Assembly: GCA_916610825.1 (NCBI GenBank)
Contig: OU744449.1
Span: forward strand, 12,097,520-12,161,519
DNA length: 64,000 nucleotides
Source of the DNA: Haliclystus octoradiatus
Lineage: Eukaryota > Cnidaria > Staurozoa > Stauromedusae > Haliclystidae
Direction: 5' to 3'
Position numbers and translations under genes: made by a program. This document shows positions 12,864-26,400 of this stretch, piece after piece (positions within the stretch are counted from its first letter, which is position 1; each line of letters opens with the position of its first letter). Below the pieces are notes generated by a model, which saw only the letters and a list, made by a program, of their open reading frames with translations, ran no database searches and was not told the origin of the DNA.

Positions 12864-14114
12864 ATTGAATGTAGTAGAACGTGCTGCATTCTGGGTGGTT
12901 TAGGGGCATGTGATGACTGATGACGTAACTAGGATATCTGATAAAGAGGTAGGGGCACATTAGCAAAGGGGTTCCTTTCTTTCTTGTAAGAGTGTTTCAA
13001 ACGAGCTGCATGATTTCAAGAATGGAATTTAAAATGTTAATACTCATTTCTTGTTATTCAATAATAACATGATTCTGTTTGAAATAAATTTCTGATCTTA
13101 ATCCTTTCAAAAAGGATTTTGCAGGATCCTAGGATTTGTAACCAGATCAAGTCTGGTAGTTATTTTAACAATATTCCAGGTGCAGACAAATGAGGGCAGC
13201 CACCCCCAAAAACATTTTGTTTGATTCTTTTTGTTGTTGCTGATTTTCCTGTAAGCCTTTTCTGACGACAATAGAAACATGTTTGAATAAAATCCCTGTC
13301 GTAACACTGTGACTAAATTGGGAAAGCTAAATTTGATGACACAATCTTTTAACATCTCTATTGTTCTACTGTTTAGAAATTGGCAACCTCAACATTTAAG
13401 ATATTTTGATAATGAAAACGAAATGAAATTTTAGGCTATTCTATATTTCGATGCTGTAGCAGGGTATGAGTAAACTGTTCTGATTTGTATTCCTATCAAG
13501 TAAATAACTCCACATAAAGGCAGGTGAGCTGGCGCTCCTGATCCCATTGCTTCTGCGCTAATGAATGTCCGATAAATAACAACGATGTTATGCAGTAGAA
13601 TATCAAGAATTTTTATTGAAATTGTTTCAGTGTAGCAATACAATACTAAGCATACTGTATTTAATTAATGTTTTCTACATAAGCCATTTGTAACTTTTAT
13701 ATTAATGTTATATGACCATTAAATAAATACAATAAAGTACAGTAACAGCATCACAAATGGTACTTTTTAGCCATAAACATAACACATTGACTAATTCATT
13801 GAATAATGTAGTGAATATAACTGTATAATATCATTGCAATCAAACAAAGAATATGTTATAACTATGAATAAATATACATTTATTGTGGAAAAATTAAAAA
13901 TTATAATTCTAAATGATGTTATATCTGTGACACCTTCACGTTCCAATAATGCATTATGCTACATCAGAGTTTTCACCGCATGGCAGCAGAACACACAATA
14001 CTGTACTATTATCAATACTAAAAATGAAGTAACTTCGATAGTAGCAAAAATGGCAAGATAAACAGGCTATGTCATTAGATTTTAATACACTGATATAAAG
14101 AGATTTAGAAGAAT
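12864..14114. other. Spacer between tetraspanin 1 and cyclin T
   Basis: This 1.25-kb stretch holds the cyclin T promoter and 5' UTR at its left side and the 3' UTR of the minus-strand tetraspanin at its right. An ATTAAA poly(A)-like word (minus strand, 14081-14086) follows the tetraspanin stop by about 30 nt. I see no further gene. Confidence 0.5.
12921..12928. promoter_or_regulatory. CRE/ATF-like site upstream of cyclin T
   Basis: TGACGTAA lies about 58 nt upstream of the cyclin T start codon. It matches a CREB/ATF half-site core, but the word is short and could occur by chance. Confidence 0.25.
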
Positions 14115-17100
14115 TTAGAGGAATGCATCCACATTGAGGCGAGGATCTTTTTGACGTCGATATCGGATTGAGAGATAGACACCCAGAAGCTGAAATTAAG
14201 GAGATACATCATCAGAATGTAAGCCAGGTCAAGTTTTACAAGAACGTTTTTCAAGGATTGACTATTCAGCACCTAGCTAGTAGTATGACTGCTTAGCCAA
14301 GTTAGCCTAGTAGGACTAATCAGTAATTCAGTAGGCTATATACAGAAGACAAGAATTATAATGCAGCACCTAGCTAAAAATAGTCATGGGTATCTAGCCA
14401 GTAAGCAAGCACAAAGACACAAGGAAATAGTGAAAGCTTGCTTTTAAATGTATTCAAAATCAAAGTTGATGTGAAATAGATTATTGTAAATTATACATTA
14501 GGGACATTAGAGATACAGTACAATTAATAGGCCTACTATTAAACAAATTATTATTTATTATTTATTTTTTTGAAAAAACAGGTGACAAGGTCTGGTTTTT
14601 TATTTGTGCTATTTGACAAATATAAGTTAACCCATCTTTACTCACTAAATTTGTAGAGGTAATCATATGATTTATTTAGAGTTGGGATTAATTTTCACTT
14701 GGTTGGTTTTTCTTAAAGTTTACCATTTCACAAGCACGATTGGTGGGTTTATTGAATAATGTTTAATGAGGAAAAAAGAAAAAAGTGGTCACATCATCAA
14801 ACGAAGTATAACTTTGAACGATGATGTTCCAATTCCGTGTTACCATGGTCTGTGTTGAATTTTCTCAAAATTGCAGGTATTAGTCAATCAATTAATCAAT
14901 TAGTAAATTTAATTTTCTTGCCAATCAGAATTGAGAAATTTTTGCAGGTATGTAATTATGAAGGAGATATTATTTTCTTCAACCACGAACAATTTAGTAT
15001 ATATTTTCATCCTTTTAATCTTCCACTTATGCATATGTAACAAGTTTTACATTCTTTTAACTGCAAGTATAAAATGAGATAGTTTTTGAATCAAACTATG
15101 GTTTCAGTTTTTTTCTTTTGATAATTTTCAATGGCATCAACTATGCATGCCAGTACGGTTTAGTGAATTATCAACTCAATTCTGGCTGAAGAGACTTCTC
15201 ACAGCAACAGCAATTACATAGGCCTATACAGTAATTTTTATCTTTTAAACATTGCAAATTTTTCCAATTTTACCAATTGTTGAATGTTGACGTGGAACTA
15301 TTCCGTGCAAATTGACAGAAATATATTCTGAGTTTTTTCAAACTGAATGCTGAAGTTATTAAAACACTTTTGTTGGTGATAGAAGCATTTGTAGACTACA
15401 AGCTTGTTTCCTATAACAACAAGCTCTGAATTCATTAGCCTACTTAACTACATCAATCTCTTCTCTGGTTTGTAAAGATATTAGTTCACTAGTTTTGCAA
15501 AGGATGATCAAGTAAAACATTTAAAACCCATTGAATCCACTTACCAATGTGAATGCAAAGAATAATCCTACGCCACCAGAGACAGATAAAACATGATCTA
15601 ATGATCCTTCATATTTGCCATAACATGGCCTACAGCCACTGCAAGTATCAGAATGACAGCACGAATACTGCAAACAAAGCAAGAAAATAATGAACCACTG
15701 TTTATTAAGAATTAACTCTCATAACGTAACACATGTTGATTTCCGTGAAGTAATAATATCGTTTATAACGTCTTTTTACAACAATTTTTTGCTTTCATTA
15801 TCAAATATCTACAATACAGTAATTTTTTAACAATAAGAAAGTGTTTTCAATGCGATGGAACCTATAAAAATAAATCGCAAATTTCTCTGTGAATTATTTG
15901 AACATGCAATGTCAAAATAAAGTGATCAAGTAATTTTAGCATGTAAAAGGAAAACATTTGTGTCACTGGTTGTATAACATGAAATATATAGTAAAATAAA
16001 AGCAACACCATGAGCAACAAATCAAAACCGACCATTCTCCATCATAATAATAAAAACCATAAACATATGTGAAGCTGAGAGCAAATTAAAGACCGTCTAA
16101 CAATCCTGTCTAACAGTATCTTAACTCTTCCGTAAACCTCTCCGCGTCCTCAATATTCAGCGTTCAAGACCTGCCGATATAAGTACCTAGATCAAACTAA
16201 ATTTGAGCTTCTTGATGACCTTGACATATTAAAAAAAAATATATATAGCTCCGCTAAGCTTGGACTCATGGTGATTAATATAATAATCAAAATAAACCAA
16301 TTGAAATCAAATTCAATAGAATATCAAATCAATCAAATCATCATGCAAAGAAAAATCAAACCAAATCAAATTCAAAAAAGTAAATCAATCCAATCGAATG
16401 ATGTAAAAATCAGATCAAATGAAAAAATCAACTTCAATCAAATAAAATAAATTATAACAATATCCAAATAATATAATAATATAAAGAAAAATATAGCCAC
16501 ATAATAAATCAAAGAAAAAAGAAAAAAAAGAAAAAAAATGTTAGGCAGACCGATGGGATTGAACCCAAGACCCCGCACCCCTTATGCAAACGCTTCACCA
16601 CTAGACCATACCATGATACAGCAGAAGATGTGATTTTCACTGATTTTCACTACTTATAATACAGGTGTGAGTTGTAAATGACGTGCGAAATTGTCTCTTC
16701 TTAAGCTGATGTCGCAGCAGAATTAAAACATTTTAATAAACCAAATAAAACCATGACGACTGGCTTAGCAGTTTGATGTGATAAATAACTTCAGAAAACA
16801 ATACAAACAATAAATATATAATACTGTCTTGTCTAAGCCCCCAACCAAATGATGAATTGTCGGTTCAAAAGTTCTCATGGTCAAAACACAACAATAATTA
16901 TCTTCGAAGTTTCACCTCAAATAGTGATGTTACAGAACGATTAAAATCTTTCATTAACCATTTCAAATGACAAGAAGAAGAAAATAATCATGTGTTCTAG
17001 CAATGAAGAGATAATAACGATGTAAACTAATCCATGAGTATTAGAAAACATTTCATTTAAAAATGCAATTGTAATCTCGCTAAGCTGCGAGTCGGCCATC

Positions 17101-19975
17101 ATGGCGGGCAATTGTCAAAAAAATTTGGCTAAAACTTTGGAATAATCACACAGCATGCCCATTGTATTTTTAACAATAAAATGGTGTTTCTTGCGCAATC
17201 GTTTTTTGTTCGTCCTTTGTTAGCACGCAAAGCAGTGTGTTGAACGTTATTTCAAAAGAACAATAGATTTAGTCAAAAATGAAATGAAATGAAAACGTTT
17301 CCACCATGACAGTATAGACTCAAGGTCACTTACGTAACCATGAGTCAAAAATAGTTGCTATCGATATTAATCAGAAACCCAAACTTATCGTAATGAACAT
17401 AATTATTTTGAACCCTGTGATGTTTATCTCTTTTAAAATAAATGAAACATTCAAATAAAAAAATCAGTGCCGCCATAATTCTTATTACATAAAGATGACG
17501 TAATTTTTTTTTGCGAATGTGCAGTACAATTCATAATAGCCACAACTCTCGGTCAAACAGTCGCTCTGTTAAAAAAATTACCGCATGCTTTTTGTTGCGC
17601 TACTGTACATGCGTCATCAGAATGGGAAACAAGGATAAGTAATGTTTTATTGTCATGACATAATTTCGGCTATAACAGCAGATCGCCTATTGCGTACTTT
17701 CTTAAATCCCCCAGAGCTGCCGTTATAAAAAGTTTCTACAACTTTTTTAATCTATATTTGAGCGGTCTTATATTTACATATCAAATTTTCTTTTTACTAA
17801 CAGTAATTAAAAGCAGAGTAGTACCTACCTTGTTACACGATGCATTTGTAGGATTTTCAAATCCACAACATCCGAATGAAGGATTTTCAAAGACACCTGC
17901 ATCATAGCCAGTTTGTAGTAATACTTTCTGGTGACCTTTTGAAACAGCTAGACATCCAATTGATATTGATAATTGAACAATAAATAATAATCCCAAAATG
18001 ATCATATACTATGCACACAAGTTAACAAAGATAACAGCATTGCAGCACAAGCAATACAGCATCAATATAAAACATATATATTCAGGGATTTTTCTTCTCA
18101 ATCTACCATCAACCCTAAATAATAAATTCTCAACTATAAAATGTCTATTATCATAAAAATAAATTATTGTTGCCATTGAAGTTTGCTATTAAACAGTAGT
18201 TATTATATTTAATGCATGCTGTATTGAATTTGCAGTTTTATTTTTCAAGACTGATTAATTGTCATGTTTCTGGATATAAATAAACTAACTGAGCCTGAGA
18301 ATTGGTCAAATCATCCACCATCATAAAAGTGGTAGGCCTAATTGTTGGATGTGTAGATGAAGCCAAGCCTGAGTCGACCATAGCGACGATTTGAGCTACA
18401 GACAATCAGATCCCGAGCCCTGTTGCTCTACCATTTGAGCTAATCACCATGTAGATAGATACAAATAGTAGTATTGTTGAAAGGATACAAAAAATAGGAT
18501 GCACTGACTGTGACGAATTGCACCAATCAACCCTAGTATTGCCACAAATAATAAGAAGACACCACATGCAATGATCCCACCAACAATTGGTAAACTAATA
18601 AAATCAAATGAAGACTTTGCAACTGCAGCAACACCAATCAAGATCATTGCTAAAAACTGAAAAGTGAACAAATTGGACGTTATCACGTTTACCAGTAATA
18701 TGCTTATTGATTAATAGGCCTACAACATTGATGAGCACTGTAGCACTACTTATGAACAGCCAAAGGAGTCACAGGGGCATTCCCCTTACTGTATTTCAAA
18801 ACAAATGAGCAATATGATACAATGGTACAAGAATTGGCTTAAGATGGTCTTCAAACATTAAGCTTTTCAAGCACTGTGTAAATTTTCTTCTGTGACACAA
18901 CAAAAGATATCTGGCTCAGCAAGCTTGAGAGGAATGTGGTATATGCAAAAGCATCATTTTAAACGTTATATGTCACTGCTGGGCTAGTTAATAAATTTAT
19001 TCTTTAAATGCAAACAGAAAGAATCTAATTTGAGCCATATTCTGAAAAGTTTTCCAGGGACATGCTCCTGGACCCCTTGAGACAGAGGGCCTTCTGCTTC
19101 TATAGCCCTTATAGTCCAGCATGACTAATTTCTTATGCAATGGGAAACTTGAAATGTGTGCTAGTATGTTTAACTTCTTCTTCATGTAGGCCTAATAATG
19201 ATATGTTTTTAGAAATCGACAAAATGTTATAATTTGGATATAGTAATTGGTATATTAATTTTCATAGAATTGAACAATAACTGCCAATAAAAATGATGAT
19301 GAACTTTAATACAGCTGCTAGGATGCAGATCTGCTTTGTAAGCAAAGATGTAGCTGCTAGAGGATTTAAGTGTAAATGAGCAGTCAATCCCAGAGGACCA
19401 TGACATTAACAGGATCAGTCTATCTAACAGTTTAAATTAGCCATTTTACATATAGAAGAACCTCTCTTATTTTGATCCGCATTTACCAGAAGCGAATGGC
19501 TTAATATATAATGTGTTAACTTGCTGTATACAATAATCAGTTCAGATTATAAAGATTGAGGATTAATCAAAATCGATTTATGGGGGTACAAATGATGGTG
19601 GAAAAAGTTAAGATAAAACAATAACGTGGTCAGACAGAATGTAAATAGGTCTGTATGCGTAACCACCAGTTACGACAAGCACTTAATAATTGCCCACCAT
19701 AATCTGAGGATTTCATTGAACTCATCTATAAACAAAACATACGTTATAATAATTTTACAACACAGATAAAGCCAGTTAAGAGAGTACATAGGTGAAGTTT
19801 AAGAGCATCTCTTCGCGGTTGGCTTGGAAAAATTTGAAAACAGAAACTAAAGTGAGGTTTTGAAATGTTCACTTACGATATAAAATGAGTTGAGACCAGC
19901 TAATGAATTCCTTGAGCATGCATATGCACATGATTCCGCCTGCTTTGCAGCTCGCACTACTTTGTGCACGGGCAT
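14115..19975 (-). CDS. TSPAN13/31: Tetraspanin of the TSPAN13/31 family (copy 1, minus strand)
   Basis: This is a four-pass membrane protein of the tetraspanin fold. TSPAN31 is the sarcoma-amplified-sequence protein, but the exact role here is unknown. Exons on the minus strand: 19975-19877, 18656-18489, 18008-17829, 15667-15545, 14189-14115. They total 645 nt (214 aa) and all introns are phase 0. Visible family features: Cys-rich N-terminus (CAYACSRNSLAGLN), TM1 at about 27-43, TM2 at about 53-75, YMIILGLLFIVQ opening TM3, CCG in the large extracellular loop (about 136-138), a later CC plus CxxC pairs, GGVGLFFAF in TM4, and the family tail RYRRQKDPRLN...AFL. Length fits the 204-210 aa family. 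The start is the only ATG in frame ahead of the conserved Cys segment. A divergent sister gene starts 504 bp away. Confidence 0.91.
16280..16535. repeat. Degenerate AATCAAA/AAAG low-complexity tract
   Basis: This is a run of imperfect AATCAAA, AATATAAT and AAAAAAG words with almost no G or C, inside the enlarged DNA element. It directly abuts the tRNA-like sequence on its right and may be that SINE's decayed tail. Confidence 0.6.
16545..16612 (-). repeat. tRNA-derived SINE head or tRNA pseudogene
   Basis: Read on the minus strand, it carries a polymerase III A-box-like TGGTCTAGTGGTGAAGCG and a B box GGTTCAATCCC, spaced as in a tRNA. The 5' and 3' ends pair poorly, so it is unlikely to be a working tRNA. 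An A-rich tract lies next to it on the plus strand. Confidence 0.55.
18379..18448 (-). repeat. tRNA-like SINE head
   Basis: On the minus strand it starts GGTGATTAGCTCAAATGG with a good A box (TAGCTCAAATGGTAGAGC) and a weak B-box-like AGCTCAAATCG. It lies just outside exon 2 of tetraspanin 1. Probably a SINE remnant. Confidence 0.45.
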
Positions 19976-20479
19976 GATTAGTCAAACAGCTTCTAAAGAT
20001 AACTGGTATATAAGCTAATGTGCTGAGTTACAAAATGAGAAGCAAAATAAATCCAAACATCTCATTCGGCTTTGTGAGAGTTTGATGCAACTCGGCTCAA
20101 GCGTCATCAGCCTCCATCTGGCAACTGCTTCCAGGGCGAGTTGCTACACATCTATTGTATGGAATTGAAGGCAATCGAAGGAGTGTACATTTAACAGTAA
20201 CTCAGTAACCATAATTTTTTGGAAAAAAATTTTACCTATCAATATTTTTTCTTTAAGAATGAATTCGTTAATACCAAACTATCAATTTTAAATTGATCGT
20301 AAAGGAAGAAAAACATTTATATTCAAATGTGTTACCCCCTGGTCCATTTCACCTGATGTTGAGACTTGATTGGATCTCCTGATAGCGCGATGCTCAAGTA
20401 AAGATGTCAGCAAGAAACTAATCAGAGAAACTAATGTTTTTATTTAAAAAGCGCTTGTAAACTGGACAAAGTTGCGAAG
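19976..20479. promoter_or_regulatory. Shared divergent promoter region of the two tetraspanins
   Basis: Only 504 bp separate the two divergent start codons, so both promoters and 5' UTRs must lie here or overlap the genes. A TATATAAG word occurs at 20006-20013, but it is only about 30 nt from the minus-strand start codon and may mean nothing. No other clear core element was seen. Confidence 0.55.
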
Positions 20480-23400
20480 ATGTTCGGTTCACCAAAAGTA
20501 TTAACATTCACGTGCATGAAAAAGCTACTTTATGGATTGAATTTCTTCTACCTGGTAAGATTTATCTTTCAAAGTTGAACTTTTAAATAAGCAATGCAAG
20601 TTGACTAGAATGGACTCTGCTCTGGTATGGTCATGTAGACCGGATACCCAACAAGCTGGTCCAAAATCCAAGCTTCGTTGGTATATTAAAATCGAACGCA
20701 CGGACGATGATGCTCAAGTGGCAGAGCAGCATTGTGAAGCTAATATCCATATCCCTTTGAATTTCGGTCGCTATGTGACTCTGTGCGCGAGCTTTATGTT
20801 ATGCTCTGACTGACTGGCTGAGTGGGCCTAGGTCGTAGTCGTACCATCGTAGGATGATGATAGGCTATAGCTTATATCTCTGGCAGCTTCAAATTGCGGA
20901 ATTAAGTTATAGGAATATTATTGCCATAGTGATTTTCTTTATTTTCTCACATTCTTTTATTTATCTGTTGCACAGCTTGTCGGTTTCCTTCTTATGACGT
21001 TGCCAGTTTATTTCAAAGTCCACACATTGTTAACAAGTTGGTCAATTAATGGCGGTGTGATATCTACTGGTGTGTTCTTATCATTGCTTGCATTGGCTGG
21101 AATCTATGGTGTATCTAGGCAACACCAAATTCTTTTATTCTTTGTATCTTTTTCACCTCGCATACTTAGCCTGCGTACCAGCCCCAAGGTTTGTTTCTAA
21201 AACCATAGGGTCTGTGGACTAATGTGTTACTTTCAGCTCAGTAACACCTAGGCGCAGTGGAGGTGTTGAACCGATCAAACAATAGAATCATAGCAGGACA
21301 TCTTTTACAAGGACAATGATATTACGGTCAAACCCTTCTTAGCTCAAATGAATATAAAATGGTCATAGAAACGGGAAAAAGATTACAAAATTGCTATATG
21401 TTGTCTGAATTTTTATATATCACGATTCCATTCTCAAAATACGAATTGGACTTTCAGCGAAGTCTAAAATGATATTAGAATGTGTTATGTTTAGCAAAGG
21501 TTCGTAGCCTACCATAAGTGTTTGGTGTTTCACCATGTAGTTGATATTGGTCACATGACTATTAATGATAATGCAACGTTATGCATTCTTAATAATAATA
21601 CGCAAACCGTGTCGGTGATCAAATCACCATTGTTTCGTTACTGTTAAACTCCTTTTCCGCAGGGCACTTTCCAAACTTTTTATAAGTTTCTGGGTTATCT
21701 ATAGGCCTTTGGCTATCCGACGTTTTGTTTTTACAGTTTAAAATGCTATAAATTGCTCATAAATTGCGATTAAAATTTTCCAAAATCGTGTCATTTGAAG
21801 GAAAATCTGTGAAAATAAACTGCTTTTCTTGGTGTATCCCGTCATGCCTAGCAACATCACAAATTTTAGAGCACGCTTTATTTTAATGGCTGCCAATATT
21901 TTGTAAATGTGTTTCATTGGGTGGAAAATCACACTTTAGTTCACAGACCCTATGGTTTCAGAAAAACCTTGAAGCTGGCACGTAAGCTAATTCATTCTGT
22001 ACATTATAGACCTGAAATTTACACATTTTTTGCGGATTAAGCAAGAAGTGGCAGAAGTGTGGTTCAGGGATCCTAGATCCCGGAATGATGGAGTACTGTA
22101 CATTCAGAAGAAAATTGATATTCTTCTTATTTATAGGACAGACGCCAAATCCAAACATTCAATTGAGTTTTATAATGTTTGTCAGATTGTCGTACTGGAT
22201 CTTGACATTGCAATATTAGGCTTTAATTAATCTGAGATAGGCCTACACTCATTCTATTTTTTATTAATTATAGGCTATATTACTATATTACTTAAATTAT
22301 ATAATCCTTGATTTATTATGCAAAGTATATGATTATCCTAGCATTATTATTTGCCTTGTTATTTGGATTCTCAATTGCCGCACTTGCCATAACAAAGGAC
22401 CAGCAACAGAATCTCATGGAAAGAGGCTGGATTAATTTATCACGTCAAACTCAAATAGACTTTGAAAGAATTGGTCATTGTTGTGGCTTTAAACAGTCAG
22501 ATCAACCAGAATTTCAATCTTGTGGAATGAAGGTAAACCCCTTTAGTAATAGTTTTCAAAGTTCTCTTTTGATGAGAAATATTCAAATGGATCTCAATTA
22601 TATGCTCTGATATAAGTCTGTGGTGTTTGACTGGTGTCATCTATGCATTATACTCAATAGGGATTCTACTTGATGCACAGTCGTCAAATCTGCTTTCTCC
22701 TGACTGGGGGAAAGGGTTTTTGATGAAATCTGTCCGGCAGTTCAGAAGATATAGATGAAAAATTGTAGACTATTTGTTGATTTTTTCTATGGGACTATGC
22801 TATTACACAGATTGTAGATCTGCCACTCAGTGATAGAAGGATAATATTAAAGTTTTTATAAAATATTTAAAAGATTACAAAAAAGCAATGTTATTTACTC
22901 CATTAAAACCATTCTGTTTTTCAGTTTTATACTATTTATAATAATTTTTCACTATTCAAAACCATATTGAATATTGGAACCTTATTCATATAGTTAGCTT
23001 TTAAAATTTATTTGGAATTTATATGTATATTATTTTGATGTTTTATTTGCTAGGACGACATATTTGAATAACATTCCTAATGCGCAATGATTAACTAAGC
23101 ATTGTCTGCCTACAGTAGCAGACATAAATTGTGCAGTCTTTTGCATGGACTTCAATCTTTTTCTACCTAACCCCTGCAAAATTCAGTTCAGGAGTTGATG
23201 AACAGTTCATGAAAATTTGGGGTTATTCAACATTCATGAACTCTTCATGAACTCCTGGACTGTTTTTCTGCCCGAGTTAAATACTCTAAAACATTTGTCT
23301 TTTTCAATCCATCTTCAGTCTATATCCTTAGTTTCAGTCTATTTTCAACATTTGTAGGCTACTTTCATGTCTGAAGTAGGTTGTTATTGCAGCCTTGGTG

Positions 23401-26400
23401 TAGTTGTTTAGTTGTTGCTTTGGACATCTTCCGGCAGGTTGTTGGGTTGACATCCTGGCAGAACACTATTGGTTGACGTCAGGAAGGTCATACGGTCATA
23501 AAATGTACTCATGTAACATAGTCTTTTTGTCTGGAACATCATTATCTCTCATCAATTTCACCACAACAATGATTTGTTTTCTAATTTAATGGGTCATAGA
23601 TTTTTCATTTTAAATACAATTTGAATGAAATTCCTACAAATATCATTTCTTAATATAACGCAAAGAATTCGACAAAATTGACATAATTGTTTTTCAAACA
23701 TATTTGCAATATTAAAAATGTAGTAAAAGTTACATCTGAATATAGAAAATCCCAAGCTGTTACTTTTTTTACATTTCTCAAGTTGAATTTTCAATTACAG
23801 AGTACCGGTGGTAAACAGAAAATTCAACAGGCTGCATGCAGTCATGCGCAGTAGCACCCTGTCCCGCCTGATATTTTGGCCACATCTGAATTAAATCTGA
23901 ATCTCGCACGATTGACTGTACTTCGGTTTGATTTGTATTTCAAACTCAACTTGACTTTGAGATTTCTGATGGCGGCCAGAAAAATGGCGGTCTTGTCCGA
24001 AAGTATTGAGATTAAAGTTTCAAAATAACAGCTTTCGACAATAGTCATCGTCATATAATATAATTTGTATGGATACAAAGTTCTTATCCTGGTCATCGTA
24101 GAATTCCAGTACAGTTGATGTAATATTTATCAATTATTTGCACGTCTACGTTGTTACTTATCAACGAACAGTCTAACAGAGACAGAGTACATGGTGTATT
24201 TTTAAATAGCTAATATTGAATATTGGACAGGGTAAGGGAAGATATTTGAAAAATTAACATGAAGTATGGTGTAATCTAACTCAGCTTTGAATAGTAAGAT
24301 ATGATGATATCAATATAACATCAAAACATGAATAGATTGTACACATAGAATAGGGCATAGGCTAGTCTATATTTTCTAAAGTCATTGCTCATAGACTAGC
24401 CTACCTTCAAATCATAGTCTATAACCTACATTAATCAAGAAAGTAAGGGAAGGAGCTCACTCAATCAACTGCGGTAATAATTGATGATAGTGAGGCTTAG
24501 TGATCCATTGTCTATGATATGATTATCATATATACATGTATTTGTCAGCTTTAATTTTAATCAATTCATTGAATAAGAAATTGATTTTTTAAATCTTAAT
24601 AATTCTCAAACATTTCAATATATTTCAAAATGTTAGTTATGATATGATATGTTAATATAGTACTTCTTATCGATAAAATCTCTACCAAGCCACAGAGTTT
24701 TGACTGAAACAAGTCAGTTGCAGTGTATTGCGCTGAAAGTCGTCATACCATAAACAATTATATTGAAGCTTCAAAACTAACAGCGTGCAGTATTAATCAA
24801 TTCAGAAAATATCAATTATCTGAATTCCATAAAACAATGTAAATATTTAAAAATGCATGAATGAACGATAGGCTTTTAATCAATTTATTTCAATTTTAAA
24901 AACTACAAGTAGGCGTAACTGTAGTATCGTTCAATGATAGCAAGAGCCAGTATATATTTTCATGCCATCTTGAAGCAAGACCATACGCATTGAAGTGTGC
25001 ATCAGATCGAATTTACACAAAATTGATTACGGGTTTGAATGTTGTAATGATCCGATTCCAATCCGATTTGAAGCAATATGCCAATTATAAATATAATCCG
25101 ATTCGAAGCAAAGAATTTGTAATTAATGTAAACTAATCCAAGTTTTTAATGTATAAATTCATGGATGATTGCTTGATACAGTCTCTGGCGCTTTAATCAG
25201 ATATCTTTTAACTTGATGCTGGATATTCTGCGTAAGACACTCAGTTACTACTACTGTGATAAAATACAAAACTACCACACAGCAATAATAAATACCAGCA
25301 TGAATAAATGTGACGTACTATCATTGTATGTCGTATAGCTGGCTTTGCTATAACAACAACTAGGCCTAATTGATATTCGAGACCCAAAGGATAGTGAGCA
25401 CAATGAAGGCTAAACTGTATCTAATTTATTATTCAATCTACACATGGACAACATAGATAGATTACAGGAATTATATAGGGTGCTGACATGAGACAGTCAC
25501 ATACAGCACATCAAAATGATAATACAATACGTACAATGAATCAATAATCTTGATCATTTCCTTGAAGAAATTGTATAATTCATTTCACATCAAACGTGTA
25601 ATTGATGTACTAGAGAGTGGAACATGAATGTGGCTATATGTACAGAAGCAGTCAGTTGAGAAGAAACTAGAACACATTGATTAATCGCTACTAAGTACAA
25701 ATACTCTTCCAAGTTTCAAAATCCAAAATCATCTGGAATCAATAAATACAAATTCGACCCAATCCAAAGACCTAAAATATCACTACCTGGATGCGATCCA
25801 ATCTGATTGGATTCGCACATCTTTAATACACAGGTGCAAAATAAATGAGGCTCAAAACTTTCAGAGGTTAAATTTGTTATTCACAACTAACATATATATG
25901 TACTTTTGGAATGGTCAAATTCTTTAATTATTATATTTTCTTATTCGTAATTGACAATATTGTCACTTTAGTTTTACTTTCGTTGTGGGTTTGATTTTAA
26001 ACACAGCCAAAAAGGTTGAAAAAATTGCCTTGGCCTTAAATTATACCTGTCAGATATGATGCTTTTAAGGAAGTTTCTTTTAAATTTTATATTTTATTAT
26101 TACAAAATATTTCATTAATTATTATCATATGATTTTCACATAGATATATCTTTGGTTGGTGCTACGCAAATAAATAGGCCTATTCCCCTACGAAAATTTG
26201 TTGAGTTCATGAACTATTCATGAACCTTAAATACAAGGCTGTTTTTACACATTCTGGGCAATAGTCACTTTTCTGAGAAGTTATTTTAAATTTAGTTTTT
26301 CAATTTGAATAGGCCTTTCAAGAAACATTAGAATAACTGTTATGTTGAGCCGTTTCAACTTTTCAAAGTGCAGTACTATACATACTGATCTTCATACTAT

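Larger units (their letters stand above)
15755..17740. mobile_element. Second, enlarged copy of the 7146-8125 DNA element family
   Basis: The left end (GTTTATAACGTCTTTTT) and right end (GTTATAAAAAGTTTCTA) are diverged inverted copies. Inner stretches match copy 1: an ATAACATGAAAT...ATAAACATA block near 15975-16065 and the GCTTTTTGTTGCGC...CATGCG block near 17588. The copy is twice as long because of later insertions, including a low-complexity AATCAAA tract and a tRNA-like SINE head. It lies in an intron of tetraspanin 1. Confidence 0.6.
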
